A stretch of DNA of 64,000 nucleotides, taken from the NCBI GenBank assembly GCA_910588555.1, contig CAJUPC010000005.1:1-64000 (forward strand), written 5' to 3'. Position numbers and translations under genes: made by a program. Source of the DNA: Candidatus Gastranaerophilales bacterium. Its GTDB lineage: Bacteria > Cyanobacteriota > Vampirovibrionia > Gastranaerophilales > Gastranaerophilaceae. Positions 26,004-35,328 of the stretch are shown here, piece by piece. A model generated the notes under the pieces. That model searched no databases. It was not told the DNA's origin and was given only the letters and a program-made list of their open reading frames with translations. How positions within the stretch are numbered: position 1 is the first letter of the stretch; each line of letters opens with the position of its first letter.

Positions 26004-28850
26004 ATGGGCGAGTCAAAAACTTTAATTTTAATAGATGGGCATGCATTGGCTTTCCGTCAATATTATGCGCTGGAAAGAACCAATATGCAGACATCTGACG
26101 GAACTCCTACGTGGGCTGTTTACGGCTTTTTTAAAGCTATTTTTGACTTGCTTAAAAATAAAGAATTAAAAGCTGACGCTATTGCCGTTGCTTTTGATGT
26201 AAGTCATAAAACTTTTAGAACAGAAACTTATGCGGATTACAAGTGTAACCGTTCGGCAATGCCGGATACTATGCGTCAGCAAATGGGATTGATTTTTGAA
26301 GGTTTAAAGGCTTTTAATATTCCGATTTATACAAAAGAAGGCTATGAGGCTGACGATGTTATCGGTACAATTTCAAAAGAAGCTTGCGAACTCGGGCATA
26401 AAGTTTTGATTTTGACAGGTGATCAAGACGCTTTTCAGCTTGTAGATAAAGACGGCTGCGTAAAAGTTATTCTGCCATACAAGGGAGAACTTATTGAATA
26501 CAATTGGGATAAAATTTATGATAAATTAAAAGTTTATCCTAATCAAGTTATTGATTATAAGGCTCTGAGAGGCGATATCTCTGATTGCATTCCGGGTGTA
26601 AAAGGTATAGGTGAAAAAACTGCACAGAAACTACTGGACAGATACGGAAATCTCGATGCGATTTTAGCTGATTGTGAAAATATTCCTGAAAAATCAGTAA
26701 AAGAAAAAATCTGTAATGGCAAGGAACAGGCTGAAATGAGTCGCTATCTTGCAACTATTGTAAGAGATTTGGATGTTGATTTTGATTTTGATAAAACTAA
26801 GGTTGAATTGCCTGATGTTTCAGTTGTTACCGAATATTTGAAAAAAATGCAGTTTTATACATTCATAAAAAATATTAATGATATTATGTATTCTTTCGAC
26901 AAAGTTGAAAGAACTACACCTGCACAGGCAAAATCCGTAGACGGTACAACTCAGCTTGGATTTTTCTCAGAAGTTGTTAATGAGGAATTGAATAAAGAAA
27001 GCAGTTTGTGTTTTGAACCCAAATTAATCACGGATACTGCTGATTTGCAAAATTTGGCTGATGAATTAAAAAAGCAATCTTTAATTGCTTTTAAGATATA
27101 CGCAGATGTCAGAAGTTCAGTTTTGTCAACCATTGATGGAATATCCTTTGCCTTTAACCCCGATTTGACAGCTGATAATGAGATTAAATTTACAGATAAT
27201 TCAGGTACCGCAAAAGCTTATTACATCCCTTTAAGACATTCAAATATTGAAAATCAGCTTAGATTAGAAGATGTTTTGAGTTTGTTAAAATCTGTTTTTG
27301 AAGATGAAAATATAAAAAAAACAACTCATGACGCAAAAGTTTTTTATAATGTGTTGAGAAATGTTGATATTTCTCTGAAAGGCTTGCTCTTTGATACTGT
27401 CCTTGCAAGTTATGTGAAAGACGCACAAAGAAATCATGAACTTGATGTTCAGACACTTGAACACTTAAATCATGCAATTATGCCTTATGCTGAATTTGAC
27501 AAAAAAAATCCTTTAAAATTTGCTGATGCTCCTTTAGACGCAGTTTTAAATTTTGCGTGTGATGAAATTTCTTCAATATTGGAATTAAGTAAATTTTGGA
27601 ACTCTGATTTGGACAAAAAAGAACTCGAACTTGTATATAATGTAGAAGTCCCTCTGGCAGTAGTCCTTGCAGATATGGAGTATAAAGGTGTTGCAGTTGA
27701 TGAGAATTATTTGATTTCGCTGACGGCAGCTATGAATGAAAAATTGAGTGCAATTGAATGTGAGATTTATAATCTTGCTGAATGTTCATTTAATATTAAT
27801 TCTCCCCGTCAGGTTGGTGAAGTTTTATTTGAAAAAATGGGACTAAAGGCTAAGAAAAAACGCGGCAAGTCAACTTATTCTACAAATGCGGCAGTTTTGG
27901 AAGAACTTGCACAGGACTATGAAATTGCAAGATTAATACTTGATTACAGAAAATTTGCAAAACTTAAATCAACTTATACTGAGGCTTTACCGGCTTTGAT
28001 TGACCCTAAAGATAAGAGAATTCATACAACTTACAATCAAACTGTAACTGCAACAGGAAGATTATCATCTTCTAATCCAAATTTACAGAATATTCCGATA
28101 AGGACAGAAGAAGGTAATAAGATAAGAAATGCTTTTACAGCTCAGGACAAAGAAAACGGGTTGATTTTATCGGCTGATTATTCTCAAATTGAATTGCGGC
28201 TTCTTGCACATATTTCTCAGGATAAAAATCTTATAGATACTTTTAATAGCGGAATTGACGTACATACTTTGACTGCATCAAAAGTATTTGAAGTGCCTGT
28301 TGAAGAAGTTACAAAAGAAATGCGCTACAAGTCAAAAGCGGTAAATTTTGGTATTGTTTACGGACAGAGTAAATACGGGCTTGCTAAAGCTCTCGGTATA
28401 TCAAATGCGGAAGCTGAAACTTTTATAAACAAATATTTTGCAACTTATCCGCGTGTAAAAGCTTATATGGAAGGTATTGTGGTATTTGCAGAGCAAAACG
28501 GATTTGTGGAAACAATTTTTGGCAGAAAACGCTATCTTACAGGTGAGCTTTCTAGTTCAAATGCGATGATAAGAGATTTTGGCAGACGTGCCGCCATTAA
28601 TCAACCAATGCAGGGTACTGCAGCAGATTTGATGAAGATTGCAATGATTGATTTTTCAAAGAAATTAAAAGAAAACAATTTGAAATCAAAAATGATTATG
28701 CAGGTACACGATGAACTGGTTGTAGAAGTTTATAAACCAGAATTGGACACTGTCAAAAAACTTGTCTGTGAGGCAATGGAGTTAAGTCAGCCGTTGTCTG
28801 TTCCTCTTGTCGTTGATATAAATGTAGGTGAATCATGGAAAGAACAATAA
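26004..28850 (+). CDS. polA: DNA polymerase I, proofreading domain probably inactive
   Basis: Fills gaps and removes RNA primers. 948 residues: 5'-3' exonuclease (about 1-290, with DQDAFQLVDKDG and GVKGIGEKTA helix-hairpin-helix), a 3'-5' exonuclease-like domain (about 345-545), and the polymerase with motif A DYSQIELR, motif B around KAVNFGIVYG and motif C MQVHDELVVEV. In the exonuclease-like part the usual D-T-E of the first motif reads AFKIYAD, so metal ligands are missing. A GGGGAGG ribosome site supports 26004 over an upstream ATG. Its end overlaps the next gene by 16 bases. Confidence 0.95.
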   Translation: MGESKTLILIDGHALAFRQYYALERTNMQTSDGTPTWAVYGFFKAIFDLLKNKELKADAIAVAFDVSHKTFRTETYADYKCNRSAMPDTMRQQMGLIFEGLKAFNIPIYTKEGYEADDVIGTISKEACELGHKVLILTGDQDAFQLVDKDGCVKVILPYKGELIEYNWDKIYDKLKVYPNQVIDYKALRGDISDCIPGVKGIGEKTAQKLLDRYGNLDAILADCENIPEKSVKEKICNGKEQAEMSRYLATIVRDLDVDFDFDKTKVELPDVSVVTEYLKKMQFYTFIKNINDIMYSFDKVERTTPAQAKSVDGTTQLGFFSEVVNEELNKESSLCFEPKLITDTADLQNLADELKKQSLIAFKIYADVRSSVLSTIDGISFAFNPDLTADNEIKFTDNSGTAKAYYIPLRHSNIENQLRLEDVLSLLKSVFEDENIKKTTHDAKVFYNVLRNVDISLKGLLFDTVLASYVKDAQRNHELDVQTLEHLNHAIMPYAEFDKKNPLKFADAPLDAVLNFACDEISSILELSKFWNSDLDKKELELVYNVEVPLAVVLADMEYKGVAVDENYLISLTAAMNEKLSAIECEIYNLAECSFNINSPRQVGEVLFEKMGLKAKKKRGKSTYSTNAAVLEELAQDYEIARLILDYRKFAKLKSTYTEALPALIDPKDKRIHTTYNQTVTATGRLSSSNPNLQNIPIRTEEGNKIRNAFTAQDKENGLILSADYSQIELRLLAHISQDKNLIDTFNSGIDVHTLTASKVFEVPVEEVTKEMRYKSKAVNFGIVYGQSKYGLAKALGISNAEAETFINKYFATYPRVKAYMEGIVVFAEQNGFVETIFGRKRYLTGELSSSNAMIRDFGRRAAINQPMQGTAADLMKIAMIDFSKKLKENNLKSKMIMQVHDELVVEVYKPELDTVKKLVCEAMELSQPLSVPLVVDINVGESWKEQ

Positions 28851-29251
28851 AATTTTTGTTATTTATCGTGTTGGTAATAATTTGTACAATATTGCCGGTA
28901 AAGGCAGATGAGGAAACAATTTCGCTTGTCACTCCTCAAACAGTTGATTTTAATATTTGCACAAAAACATTTGCACTATCTCAAGAAAAGTTGTTTTATC
29001 TCTCAATTGCAAGTGCAAATGCAAACAGGTTTACTATAGAAGAAATTCAGTCAAAAACAGGTTATATATTGTTTAGTGCAGCAAATAAGCAATATCTTGC
29101 AAGTGTGGTAAAAGTTGACAATGCTCATTCTCAATTAAAAATCACACCTACAAATAACAGCTATTTTTTCCCGCCTGGAGTGGTGTTGAATTTCTTTAAA
29201 TATATCGACTTGAATACTTCGGCTCAAATGGTAAATGTTCCGAAAGTTTAG
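28835..29251 (+). CDS. Small secreted protein of unknown function
   Basis: 138 residues. A signal peptide (residues about 1-24: a hydrophobic core FLLFIVLVIICTIL, then PVKA-DEE as a type I cleavage site) is followed by a beta-rich domain with SLVTPQTVDFNI and a KTGYILFSAANKQYLASV segment, resembling small lipid- or cell wall-associated periplasmic proteins. No family is recognised. It starts within the last codons of polA and ends 4 bases inside the convergent tlyA gene, so it probably depends on polA transcription. Confidence 0.75.
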   Translation: MERTIKFLLFIVLVIICTILPVKADEETISLVTPQTVDFNICTKTFALSQEKLFYLSIASANANRFTIEEIQSKTGYILFSAANKQYLASVVKVDNAHSQLKITPTNNSYFFPPGVVLNFFKYIDLNTSAQMVNVPKV

Positions 29252-30054
29252 TTGTTTAGATTAATGAACGCTTCTTCTACTGTAGATTGAATATCATATT
29301 GTAATTCATTTTGTGTCGAGAGCCACACGAGATATTCAATGTTGCCTGACGGCCCTTTAATTGAAGAATATGTCAAGCCGTTAATTTTGTAGTCTAGAGT
29401 TTTGGCGTAATCTAACACGTTTTTTATAACTTCTGCGTGGACTTTTTTATCACGTACAACTCCGCCTTTTTCAACTTTTTCTTTGCCTGCTTCAAATTGT
29501 GGTTTGATAAGACAAATCATCTCGTGAAATTCAGGTTTTAAAAGTTTTTTCAAATTTTCCAGAACTTTTGTTAAAGAAATAAATGACAAATCGCTTACCA
29601 ATAAGTCCGCAACAGGTTCTGTGTCAGCATAAATTTCATCAAAACTGCATATTTTAAGGTTTGTTCTCTCAATTGTTTTTACACGTTGGTCTGAACGGAT
29701 TTTCCAATCCAGTTGACCGTAACCGACATCGACTGCATAGACAAATTTTGCACCGTTTTGTAATAAGCAATCCGTAAATCCTCCAGTTGAAGCTCCTGCG
29801 TCAAAACAAATTCTTCCCTCAGGTGAAAAGTTAAACGCGTCAAGTGCTTTTTTTAGTTTAAATCCGCCTCGAGAAACGTATGGCATTGATTTTACAACAA
29901 TTTCATATTCTTTTGCGGGATTAATTTGAAAACCTGCTTTTGTTATGTACTCGTCGTTAATTTTTACATGTCCCGCTAAAATTGCTGCGGACGCTTTGCT
30001 TTTTGTATCAAAATAGCCTAAATCGGTTAAGTATTTGTCCAGTCTTTCTTTCAT
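29248..30054 (-). CDS. tlyA: TlyA-family rRNA 2'-O-methyltransferase
   Basis: 268 residues. An N-terminal S4 RNA-binding domain (MKERLDKYLTDLGYFDTKSK-type start, about 1-60) is followed by an FtsJ-like methyltransferase with the S-adenosylmethionine motif FDAGASTGGFTDCLL near 85-99, and DLLVSDLSFIS and LIKPQFEAGK carrying the Lys and Asp of the catalytic set. Family members methylate 16S and 23S rRNA ribose and affect capreomycin sensitivity. It converges with the small secreted protein gene and overlaps its end by 4 bases. No terminator is evident. Confidence 0.93.
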   Translation of the reverse strand: MKERLDKYLTDLGYFDTKSKASAAILAGHVKINDEYITKAGFQINPAKEYEIVVKSMPYVSRGGFKLKKALDAFNFSPEGRICFDAGASTGGFTDCLLQNGAKFVYAVDVGYGQLDWKIRSDQRVKTIERTNLKICSFDEIYADTEPVADLLVSDLSFISLTKVLENLKKLLKPEFHEMICLIKPQFEAGKEKVEKGGVVRDKKVHAEVIKNVLDYAKTLDYKINGLTYSSIKGPSGNIEYLVWLSTQNELQYDIQSTVEEAFINLNN

Positions 30055-30085
30055 ATTTCAAGGGTAACAGATAACCATTTTAAAA

Positions 30086-32869
30086 TCAATTATTAATAAG
30101 TGATTTTAAGTAATCTTTGTTGTTTTTTAATGTGTTTTCTGTTGCAAGAATTGAGTATACAGGCTTGCCCGAGAAAATATAATTTGCGGCATTGTATATG
30201 TCGTCAACAGTAATCCTGTCGATTTCTTCAAGAAGTTGGTTTTCTCTGGAAAGTCCGTATACGGAGTTTGCACCGTGTAATATTGATGATGTTCTGTCGT
30301 AAGTCGTATGGTTTCTGTTTAAAATCGTATTTTTATAGTTTAATTTTGCATTATCAAGTTCTTCTTGTGTAACTTTTTCTGTTTTAATTTTGTTGATGTG
30401 GCGATTGAAGCCGTCGATTGATTTTTGTACATTATCAAAACTTTGTTCGCCTGTTTCTTTGTTATCGGTTGTTGTACCTATTTTTAACGATAAAATTCCG
30501 ATATTCTCATTTGTGCGATAATTTGAACGAACATGATATGCAAGTTTTTCTTTTTCTCGCAAATCCATGAAAAGTCTTGAGGAAGCATTTCCGCCCAAAA
30601 TTGTATTCAAAAGGTGAATTGCTGCTCTGTCTTTTAAGTTATTACTTGTTTTAAACTTATATGCTTCAACGATTTCAGCCTGATTTTTGTTGTGAATATC
30701 AGTCAAAACTTTTGTTTCTTCAACAGGCTTGAAAATATCTTGAAGTTCGAGCGGTTTGAATTCTTTTACACTCTTAAATGAGGCAATATTTGTAAATACT
30801 TCATTTTTTAATTGAGGTTTTCTGTCAAACGGTGCAGCAATACTGATTATGCCTTTGCCGTTTTCTAAAAGCTTTTTGTGTAAAAGCTTTACATCGTCAA
30901 GAGTCAGTGTATTCAAATCTTCAAGAATTTCTTCTTTTGTAACGCCCTGCGGCAGGTTCTTGAACAATTCGTAGTCCAGTTTATCGTAAGCAGATTTTTC
31001 TGATGTAAGAATTAAGTCACGCACATTATTTTTAGCCTGTTCAAATTCTTCATCAGTAAATCTGGGAGTTTCAAGTACTTCTTTTATGGTTTTGAAACCT
31101 TTTGAAATAGTATTGCTGTCACAGCCCATAGCACATACAATTTCGCTTTCTGATGATGAAAAACCTTTTTCAATACCGTCTTTTGCAAGTTCTTTATCAA
31201 AATCAGTCTTGTTTTTGTTAATTGAACCCTCATTTAACAATTTGTCTAAAATAATTGCCGCTGACGGACGTGTATTAATATCTTTATCAGTATTAAGTTT
31301 ATAAAGTATTTCGACGTTATTTGTTTTTGAATTTGAAGTTATAACTCTGTAGTTGTTGTTGGTGTCATATTCTTGTATTGAGTTTGTGTTTAAAGCTTTT
31401 TTAGTTTTTCCGGTGAAAGAAATACTTTTATGGTTTTGTAAAATGCTTTCTTCTGTTGCTGTTGATGGGTGAACAACAGTAACGGAAGCTTTGTTAATAT
31501 CAAGATATTTTTTTGCGGTATTAACCAAATCTTCGGCAGTCATTGAATTTACGATTTCTTCGTAGTTGTTTACATAATCCTCGTTGTTTTCAAGGATTGC
31601 TGTGCCTATTGCGTTGTTTGTCGCAAAAGATTTTTCAAAAATATTTGAAAATCTTTTAAGCATGCTTTTTTTAACAATTTGAAGTTCTTCATCTGTCGGA
31701 GGATTGTTTGCGATATTTCCGATTTCGTTAAATATAACTTTCAAAATCTTTTCGGAATTTTCTTCGGTGCTTTCAGACATAAACATAATTGCTCTGTCGT
31801 TTTGCGTGGTGATTTTTTCTTCTTCTGCCCAGCAGCCTGCGTTCAAATCTTTAATATTTTTGTCAATTCTTGAATATGCCGACATCGAAAGAATTTCTGT
31901 TAATGCCTGCATATAAACTCGTTCTTTTGCGCTTTTCGTTGAATTAAATCCAACAACAATTGAAGCCGCTGTAGCTTTATCTGAAATCAAATCTTCTCTG
32001 ACAGTTTGGTTAATCGGGTTTAACTCTTCATTATGCCTGTTTTGAGTTGGGGTTCTTTTTGATGAAAAATATTTTGAAATAAGCTTCATTGTTTCATCAG
32101 GATTAACCTCGCCTGTAATAACGGTTACCATATTCGCGGGATAGTAATTGTTGTTATAATAATTTACAACATCTTCCCGTTTCAGGTTTGTAATATTGTC
32201 GGTCGTTCCGCCAATCATATCTGTTGAGGTCGTTTTTATACCATAAAGGTTTTTAAGCATTTTATTTATTGCTAAATTTTCGGGATTTGAAGTAATCATG
32301 TTAATTTCGGAATTCACAATCCCTTTTTCTTTTTCAAGTTTTTCAACTGCAAAAATCGGTGTTTCAATCATGGAAGCATGAAGTTTGATTTTATTTTCCA
32401 AATCACCGTCGTTAAGCATATTTGAACTTATATAATAATTTGTTTCTGCAAATCCTGTAGAAGCATTTGTGGAAGCGCCCATTTTATCAACCTGCTTGAA
32501 AAAGTCACCTTCTTCAAGACCTTCTGAACCGTTAAAGAGATTGTGTTCAATATAATGGCTTATTCCGCGGAGGTTATCGGTCTCGTTCATAGAACCTGTG
32601 TTTACATAAGTTCTTAAAACAGTTTCGCCTTCCTGAGGTACAATAATTACTTTTTGTCCGTTAGCAAGTTTATAACAGTGAGCTTTTGTATTATACGGAA
32701 AATTCATTTCGCCTGTTTTTGAGTAAGACATAGGAGTTTTAACGGCAAAATCAGGCTTCACATTCTGTAATTCTTCAATTTGCGGATTTGTTGAATTACT
32801 ACTTTTGAATGCGATTTTATTTTGCGTAAAGCAATTATTTACACTGTTAATAGAATTTATTCTCAACAC
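30086..32869 (-). CDS. M16-family zinc metalloprotease, two-domain-pair type
   Basis: 927 residues. The inverted zinc motif HYIEH is at 105-109, with the third ligand in the GIVNSEI segment about 75 residues later, so the first half is a complete M16 peptidase; the second half keeps the fold but lacks the zinc motif, as in presequence-protease or pitrilysin-type enzymes that close around peptides. The N-terminus is a short polar leader ending in KIAFKSS, a looser match to the F-x-G leader of other proteins in the window; there is no signal peptide. Likely degrades small peptides. No clear ribosome site is seen. Confidence 0.9.
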   Translation of the reverse strand: MLRINSINSVNNCFTQNKIAFKSSNSTNPQIEELQNVKPDFAVKTPMSYSKTGEMNFPYNTKAHCYKLANGQKVIIVPQEGETVLRTYVNTGSMNETDNLRGISHYIEHNLFNGSEGLEEGDFFKQVDKMGASTNASTGFAETNYYISSNMLNDGDLENKIKLHASMIETPIFAVEKLEKEKGIVNSEINMITSNPENLAINKMLKNLYGIKTTSTDMIGGTTDNITNLKREDVVNYYNNNYYPANMVTVITGEVNPDETMKLISKYFSSKRTPTQNRHNEELNPINQTVREDLISDKATAASIVVGFNSTKSAKERVYMQALTEILSMSAYSRIDKNIKDLNAGCWAEEEKITTQNDRAIMFMSESTEENSEKILKVIFNEIGNIANNPPTDEELQIVKKSMLKRFSNIFEKSFATNNAIGTAILENNEDYVNNYEEIVNSMTAEDLVNTAKKYLDINKASVTVVHPSTATEESILQNHKSISFTGKTKKALNTNSIQEYDTNNNYRVITSNSKTNNVEILYKLNTDKDINTRPSAAIILDKLLNEGSINKNKTDFDKELAKDGIEKGFSSSESEIVCAMGCDSNTISKGFKTIKEVLETPRFTDEEFEQAKNNVRDLILTSEKSAYDKLDYELFKNLPQGVTKEEILEDLNTLTLDDVKLLHKKLLENGKGIISIAAPFDRKPQLKNEVFTNIASFKSVKEFKPLELQDIFKPVEETKVLTDIHNKNQAEIVEAYKFKTSNNLKDRAAIHLLNTILGGNASSRLFMDLREKEKLAYHVRSNYRTNENIGILSLKIGTTTDNKETGEQSFDNVQKSIDGFNRHINKIKTEKVTQEELDNAKLNYKNTILNRNHTTYDRTSSILHGANSVYGLSRENQLLEEIDRITVDDIYNAANYIFSGKPVYSILATENTLKNNKDYLKSLINN

Positions 32870-32908
32870 ATGTATATAAAAACATAAAAATATAAAAAAT
32901 TGCCTTTT

Positions 32909-33636
32909 TTATTCTTTAGGTTTTAATATAGTTTGTTTCCACGGATAATCGTCTTTAATCTGCCATCCGTCAATTTCAATTAGTCTTGCACAGGTATGGC
33001 GTCTGTTTAAACTGCTGGTGTTTGGATTATCATAATTCCCATATTTACATTTTTCCAAAAGTTGTGTTCTAGTTTGCTTTCGAAAAGAATAAAGTGATGT
33101 ATAAAACCTTCCTTTATTGATTTCAAACAAGAAGCCGGTTCTGCCATCCATGTTTTCATTTCGACAATATTTAGCTTCCGTACAATAAAAAATATTTATA
33201 CTGTTTGTGTTGAAAATATATCCTGAAAATCCAGAGCCGTCATTAAATATAACTTTAAAATTTCTATCTTCTTCTTTTTCTTGAGAAACTGATTGAAGAT
33301 ATTTGTCTAAAGTTTTATTATACCACTTTTTAAAACCGTCTGCAGTTTTCACATATTCCTCATCTATATAAAAACTTTCGGGTGTAATGCCTTCGTCTGC
33401 TTCATATCTTAGAAGTGCCTGACTCATTACAGAATAGAATTTTTTCAGTTTTACTTCAACTTGTTTTTTCTGATGATTTGCAATCAATGACGGGATTGTA
33501 AGTACTGCTACAATCCCAATAATCCCTAATGTTATCAAAATTTCTGCTAATGTAAAACCAAAAGCTGTCCTAAAAACACCTAAACCGAGAGCTTCGGGGG
33601 GGGGGCAATCACAGCACTATGCTTAAATCTTGACAT
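32909..33636 (-). pseudogene. Prepilin-type protein, out of frame at a C10 tract (possible phase-variable gene)
   Basis: An ATG at 33636 with a GGAGG ribosome site 8 bases upstream starts a frame that reads 13 codons and then runs into ten C's (33596-33605 on the plus strand as G's), after which it ends at codon 19. One more C (or two fewer) would join it to the rest of the gene, which carries FGFTLAEILITLGIIGIVA, the prepilin cleavage and hydrophobic segment, and a 200-residue body with conserved prepilin-type features (KKFYSVMSQALLR). The product would be a type IV pilin-like or type II secretion-like surface protein. Either the tract slips during replication or the sequence has a homopolymer error. 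Confidence 0.8.
33590..33611. repeat. G10 tract and flanking core, copy 1
   Basis: AGCTTC-G10-CA-n-TCA on the plus strand, in the leader region of the prepilin gene at 32909-33636, which reads it as C10. A near-identical core is at 47788-47809, but there the gene reads the G strand. Confidence 0.8.
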
Positions 33637-33695
33637 ATAAATACCTCCATTTTTCTATTTTCTAATTATAACTCATGTTTTGAAATAATTCAAGT

Positions 33696-33732
33696 AATAA
33701 AAAAACAGACAGTTTTAAAACTGCCTGTTTTT
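33696..33732 (-). terminator. purA terminator
   Basis: A 14-bp stem (AAACAGGCAGTTTT and its complement, with one G-U pair on the minus strand) is followed by a T7 run when read toward lower coordinates. It ends the purA transcript; the symmetric T-run on the other side allows bidirectional use. Confidence 0.8.
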
Positions 33733-33738
33733 TTATTT

Positions 33739-35016
33739 TTATCTAAAAATAGTCTGTTCTCTGTCAGGTCCGACACTTACTATTGAAATCGTTACCTCAA
33801 GAAGCTCTTCAAGTCTTTCAAGGTATTTTTTACAATTTTCCGGAAGTTTGCTGTATTCACGAATTCCTGTTACATCTTCGCCCCAGCCTTTATGTGTTTC
33901 ATAAACAGGTTCCAAATATTTGTGTATGAACACGTTTGTCGGATAACTTTTATAAATTTTTCCGTTACGTGTATCTTTATAAGCGGTACAAACTTTTATT
34001 TCGTCAAATGTATCAAATACATCAATTTTTGTAAGTGCAACAGATGTCAACCCGCCAACTAAAACCGCATATTTCATAGTAACTGCGTCAAACCATCCGC
34101 AACGACGTGGTCTTCCTGTTGTTACGCCAAATTCATGTCCGATAGTTTGAATTTTGTTTCCAATTTCGTCTGTTAATTCTGTTACAAAAGGACCTTCGCC
34201 AACACGTGTTACATAAGCTTTGGCAACTCCGATGACTTCATCAATCATACAAGGACCATAGCCTGAACCTGTTGCTGCCCCGCCACCTATCGGATTTGAT
34301 GATGTTACGAAAGGATAAGTTCCGTAATCAACATCAAGCATTACGCCCTGAGCACCCTCAAATAGAACAGCTTTTTTCTCGCGTTTTGCTTCTTCCAATA
34401 CTTCTTGCCAGTCAAAGCAAACATAAGGTCTGAAAATTTCTGCATATTTTTTGCAAAGTTCAGTAATTTCTTCTTTTGTATAAGTTTTCAAGCCGTAAAC
34501 TTCTTTTAAGGTTTTATTTTTTATCGGAAGAATAATATCAAGTTTTTCTGATAGTGCTTCGTCAGAATATAAGTCCTCAATTTTTAAGCCGATACGAGCC
34601 ATTTTATCAGTGTAAGTAGGTCCGATGCCCTTTTTTGTAGTGCCGATTTTGCCTTTGCCGGCTGTGCTTTCAGAGTAGCCGTCAACTTCTGTGTGGTAAG
34701 GCATTGTAATTGATGCAAGCGGATTGATTTTTAATCCTGAAACATCAATACCTTCTTCAATAAGTCCTTTTATTTCCTGTTCAAAGCTTTCTGGCAGAAT
34801 TACTGTTCCAGCACCGATGAAACAGGTTTTGCCTTTATATAAAATCCCCGACGGAATAAGGTGAAATTTAAAAGTTTTGTCATGTGCTACAACTGTGTGT
34901 CCTGCGTTACAGCCGCCTTGATAACGAATAATTAAATCCGCATTTTGTGCCAATAAATCAGTAATCTTTGCTTTACCCTCATCGCCCCATTGAGCGCCGA
35001 CAACAACCTTATTCAT
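33739..35016 (-). CDS. purA: Adenylosuccinate synthetase
   Basis: First step from IMP to AMP, using GTP and aspartate. The P-loop GAQWGDEGKAKI is at residues about 7-18, followed by the conserved GGCNAGHTV histidine segment, the STAGKGKIGTTKKGIGPTY region and the TTGRPRRCGW loop near residue 300 with the arginines that bind IMP. 425 residues is the normal length. A AAAGGACAGGG-like ribosome site is just upstream. It appears monocistronic between a terminator and an AT-rich promoter region. Confidence 0.97.
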   Translation of the reverse strand: MNKVVVGAQWGDEGKAKITDLLAQNADLIIRYQGGCNAGHTVVAHDKTFKFHLIPSGILYKGKTCFIGAGTVILPESFEQEIKGLIEEGIDVSGLKINPLASITMPYHTEVDGYSESTAGKGKIGTTKKGIGPTYTDKMARIGLKIEDLYSDEALSEKLDIILPIKNKTLKEVYGLKTYTKEEITELCKKYAEIFRPYVCFDWQEVLEEAKREKKAVLFEGAQGVMLDVDYGTYPFVTSSNPIGGGAATGSGYGPCMIDEVIGVAKAYVTRVGEGPFVTELTDEIGNKIQTIGHEFGVTTGRPRRCGWFDAVTMKYAVLVGGLTSVALTKIDVFDTFDEIKVCTAYKDTRNGKIYKSYPTNVFIHKYLEPVYETHKGWGEDVTGIREYSKLPENCKKYLERLEELLEVTISIVSVGPDREQTIFR

Positions 35017-35099
35017 ATCCCTGTCCTTTCATAATTTTGTCTTTTACTAATTTATTTTAGCACAGAAATAATTTTTATATAAGCTCATTAACTATTAAT

Positions 35100-35324
35100 T
35101 TAATAATTTTGTTGTTCAAGTAACTGCTTATTGTAATTAATACTTTGTTCTCTGAGCTGTTCAACTTCGTATACTGTCTTATCAACGTGTTCTTGAACAG
35201 TTTCGGGAGTAATTGTATTCAATGGTTGAGTGCCGTAAAAAGTTTTCATTACAAGCATTGCAACCGCTGCAGTTATGAGTAATCCCAATAATAAATCTAT
35301 TGCACCAAAACCGTTTCTTTTCAT
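35100..35324 (-). CDS. Small prepilin-like membrane protein
   Basis: 74 residues. MKRNGFGAIDLLLGLLITAAVAM reads like a short prepilin: a basic leader, Gly-Phe junction, then a hydrophobic helix, with Asp instead of Glu at position 5 of the mature helix (written here only in outline). The C-terminal part is a polar, glutamate- and glutamine-rich helix. It is not certain that a prepilin peptidase would cut it. It starts 4 bases after the stop codon of the next upstream gene and is the last gene of the rng operon. Confidence 0.65.
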   Translation of the reverse strand: MKRNGFGAIDLLLGLLITAAVAMLVMKTFYGTQPLNTITPETVQEHVDKTVYEVEQLREQSINYNKQLLEQQNY

Positions 35325-35328
35325 CTGA

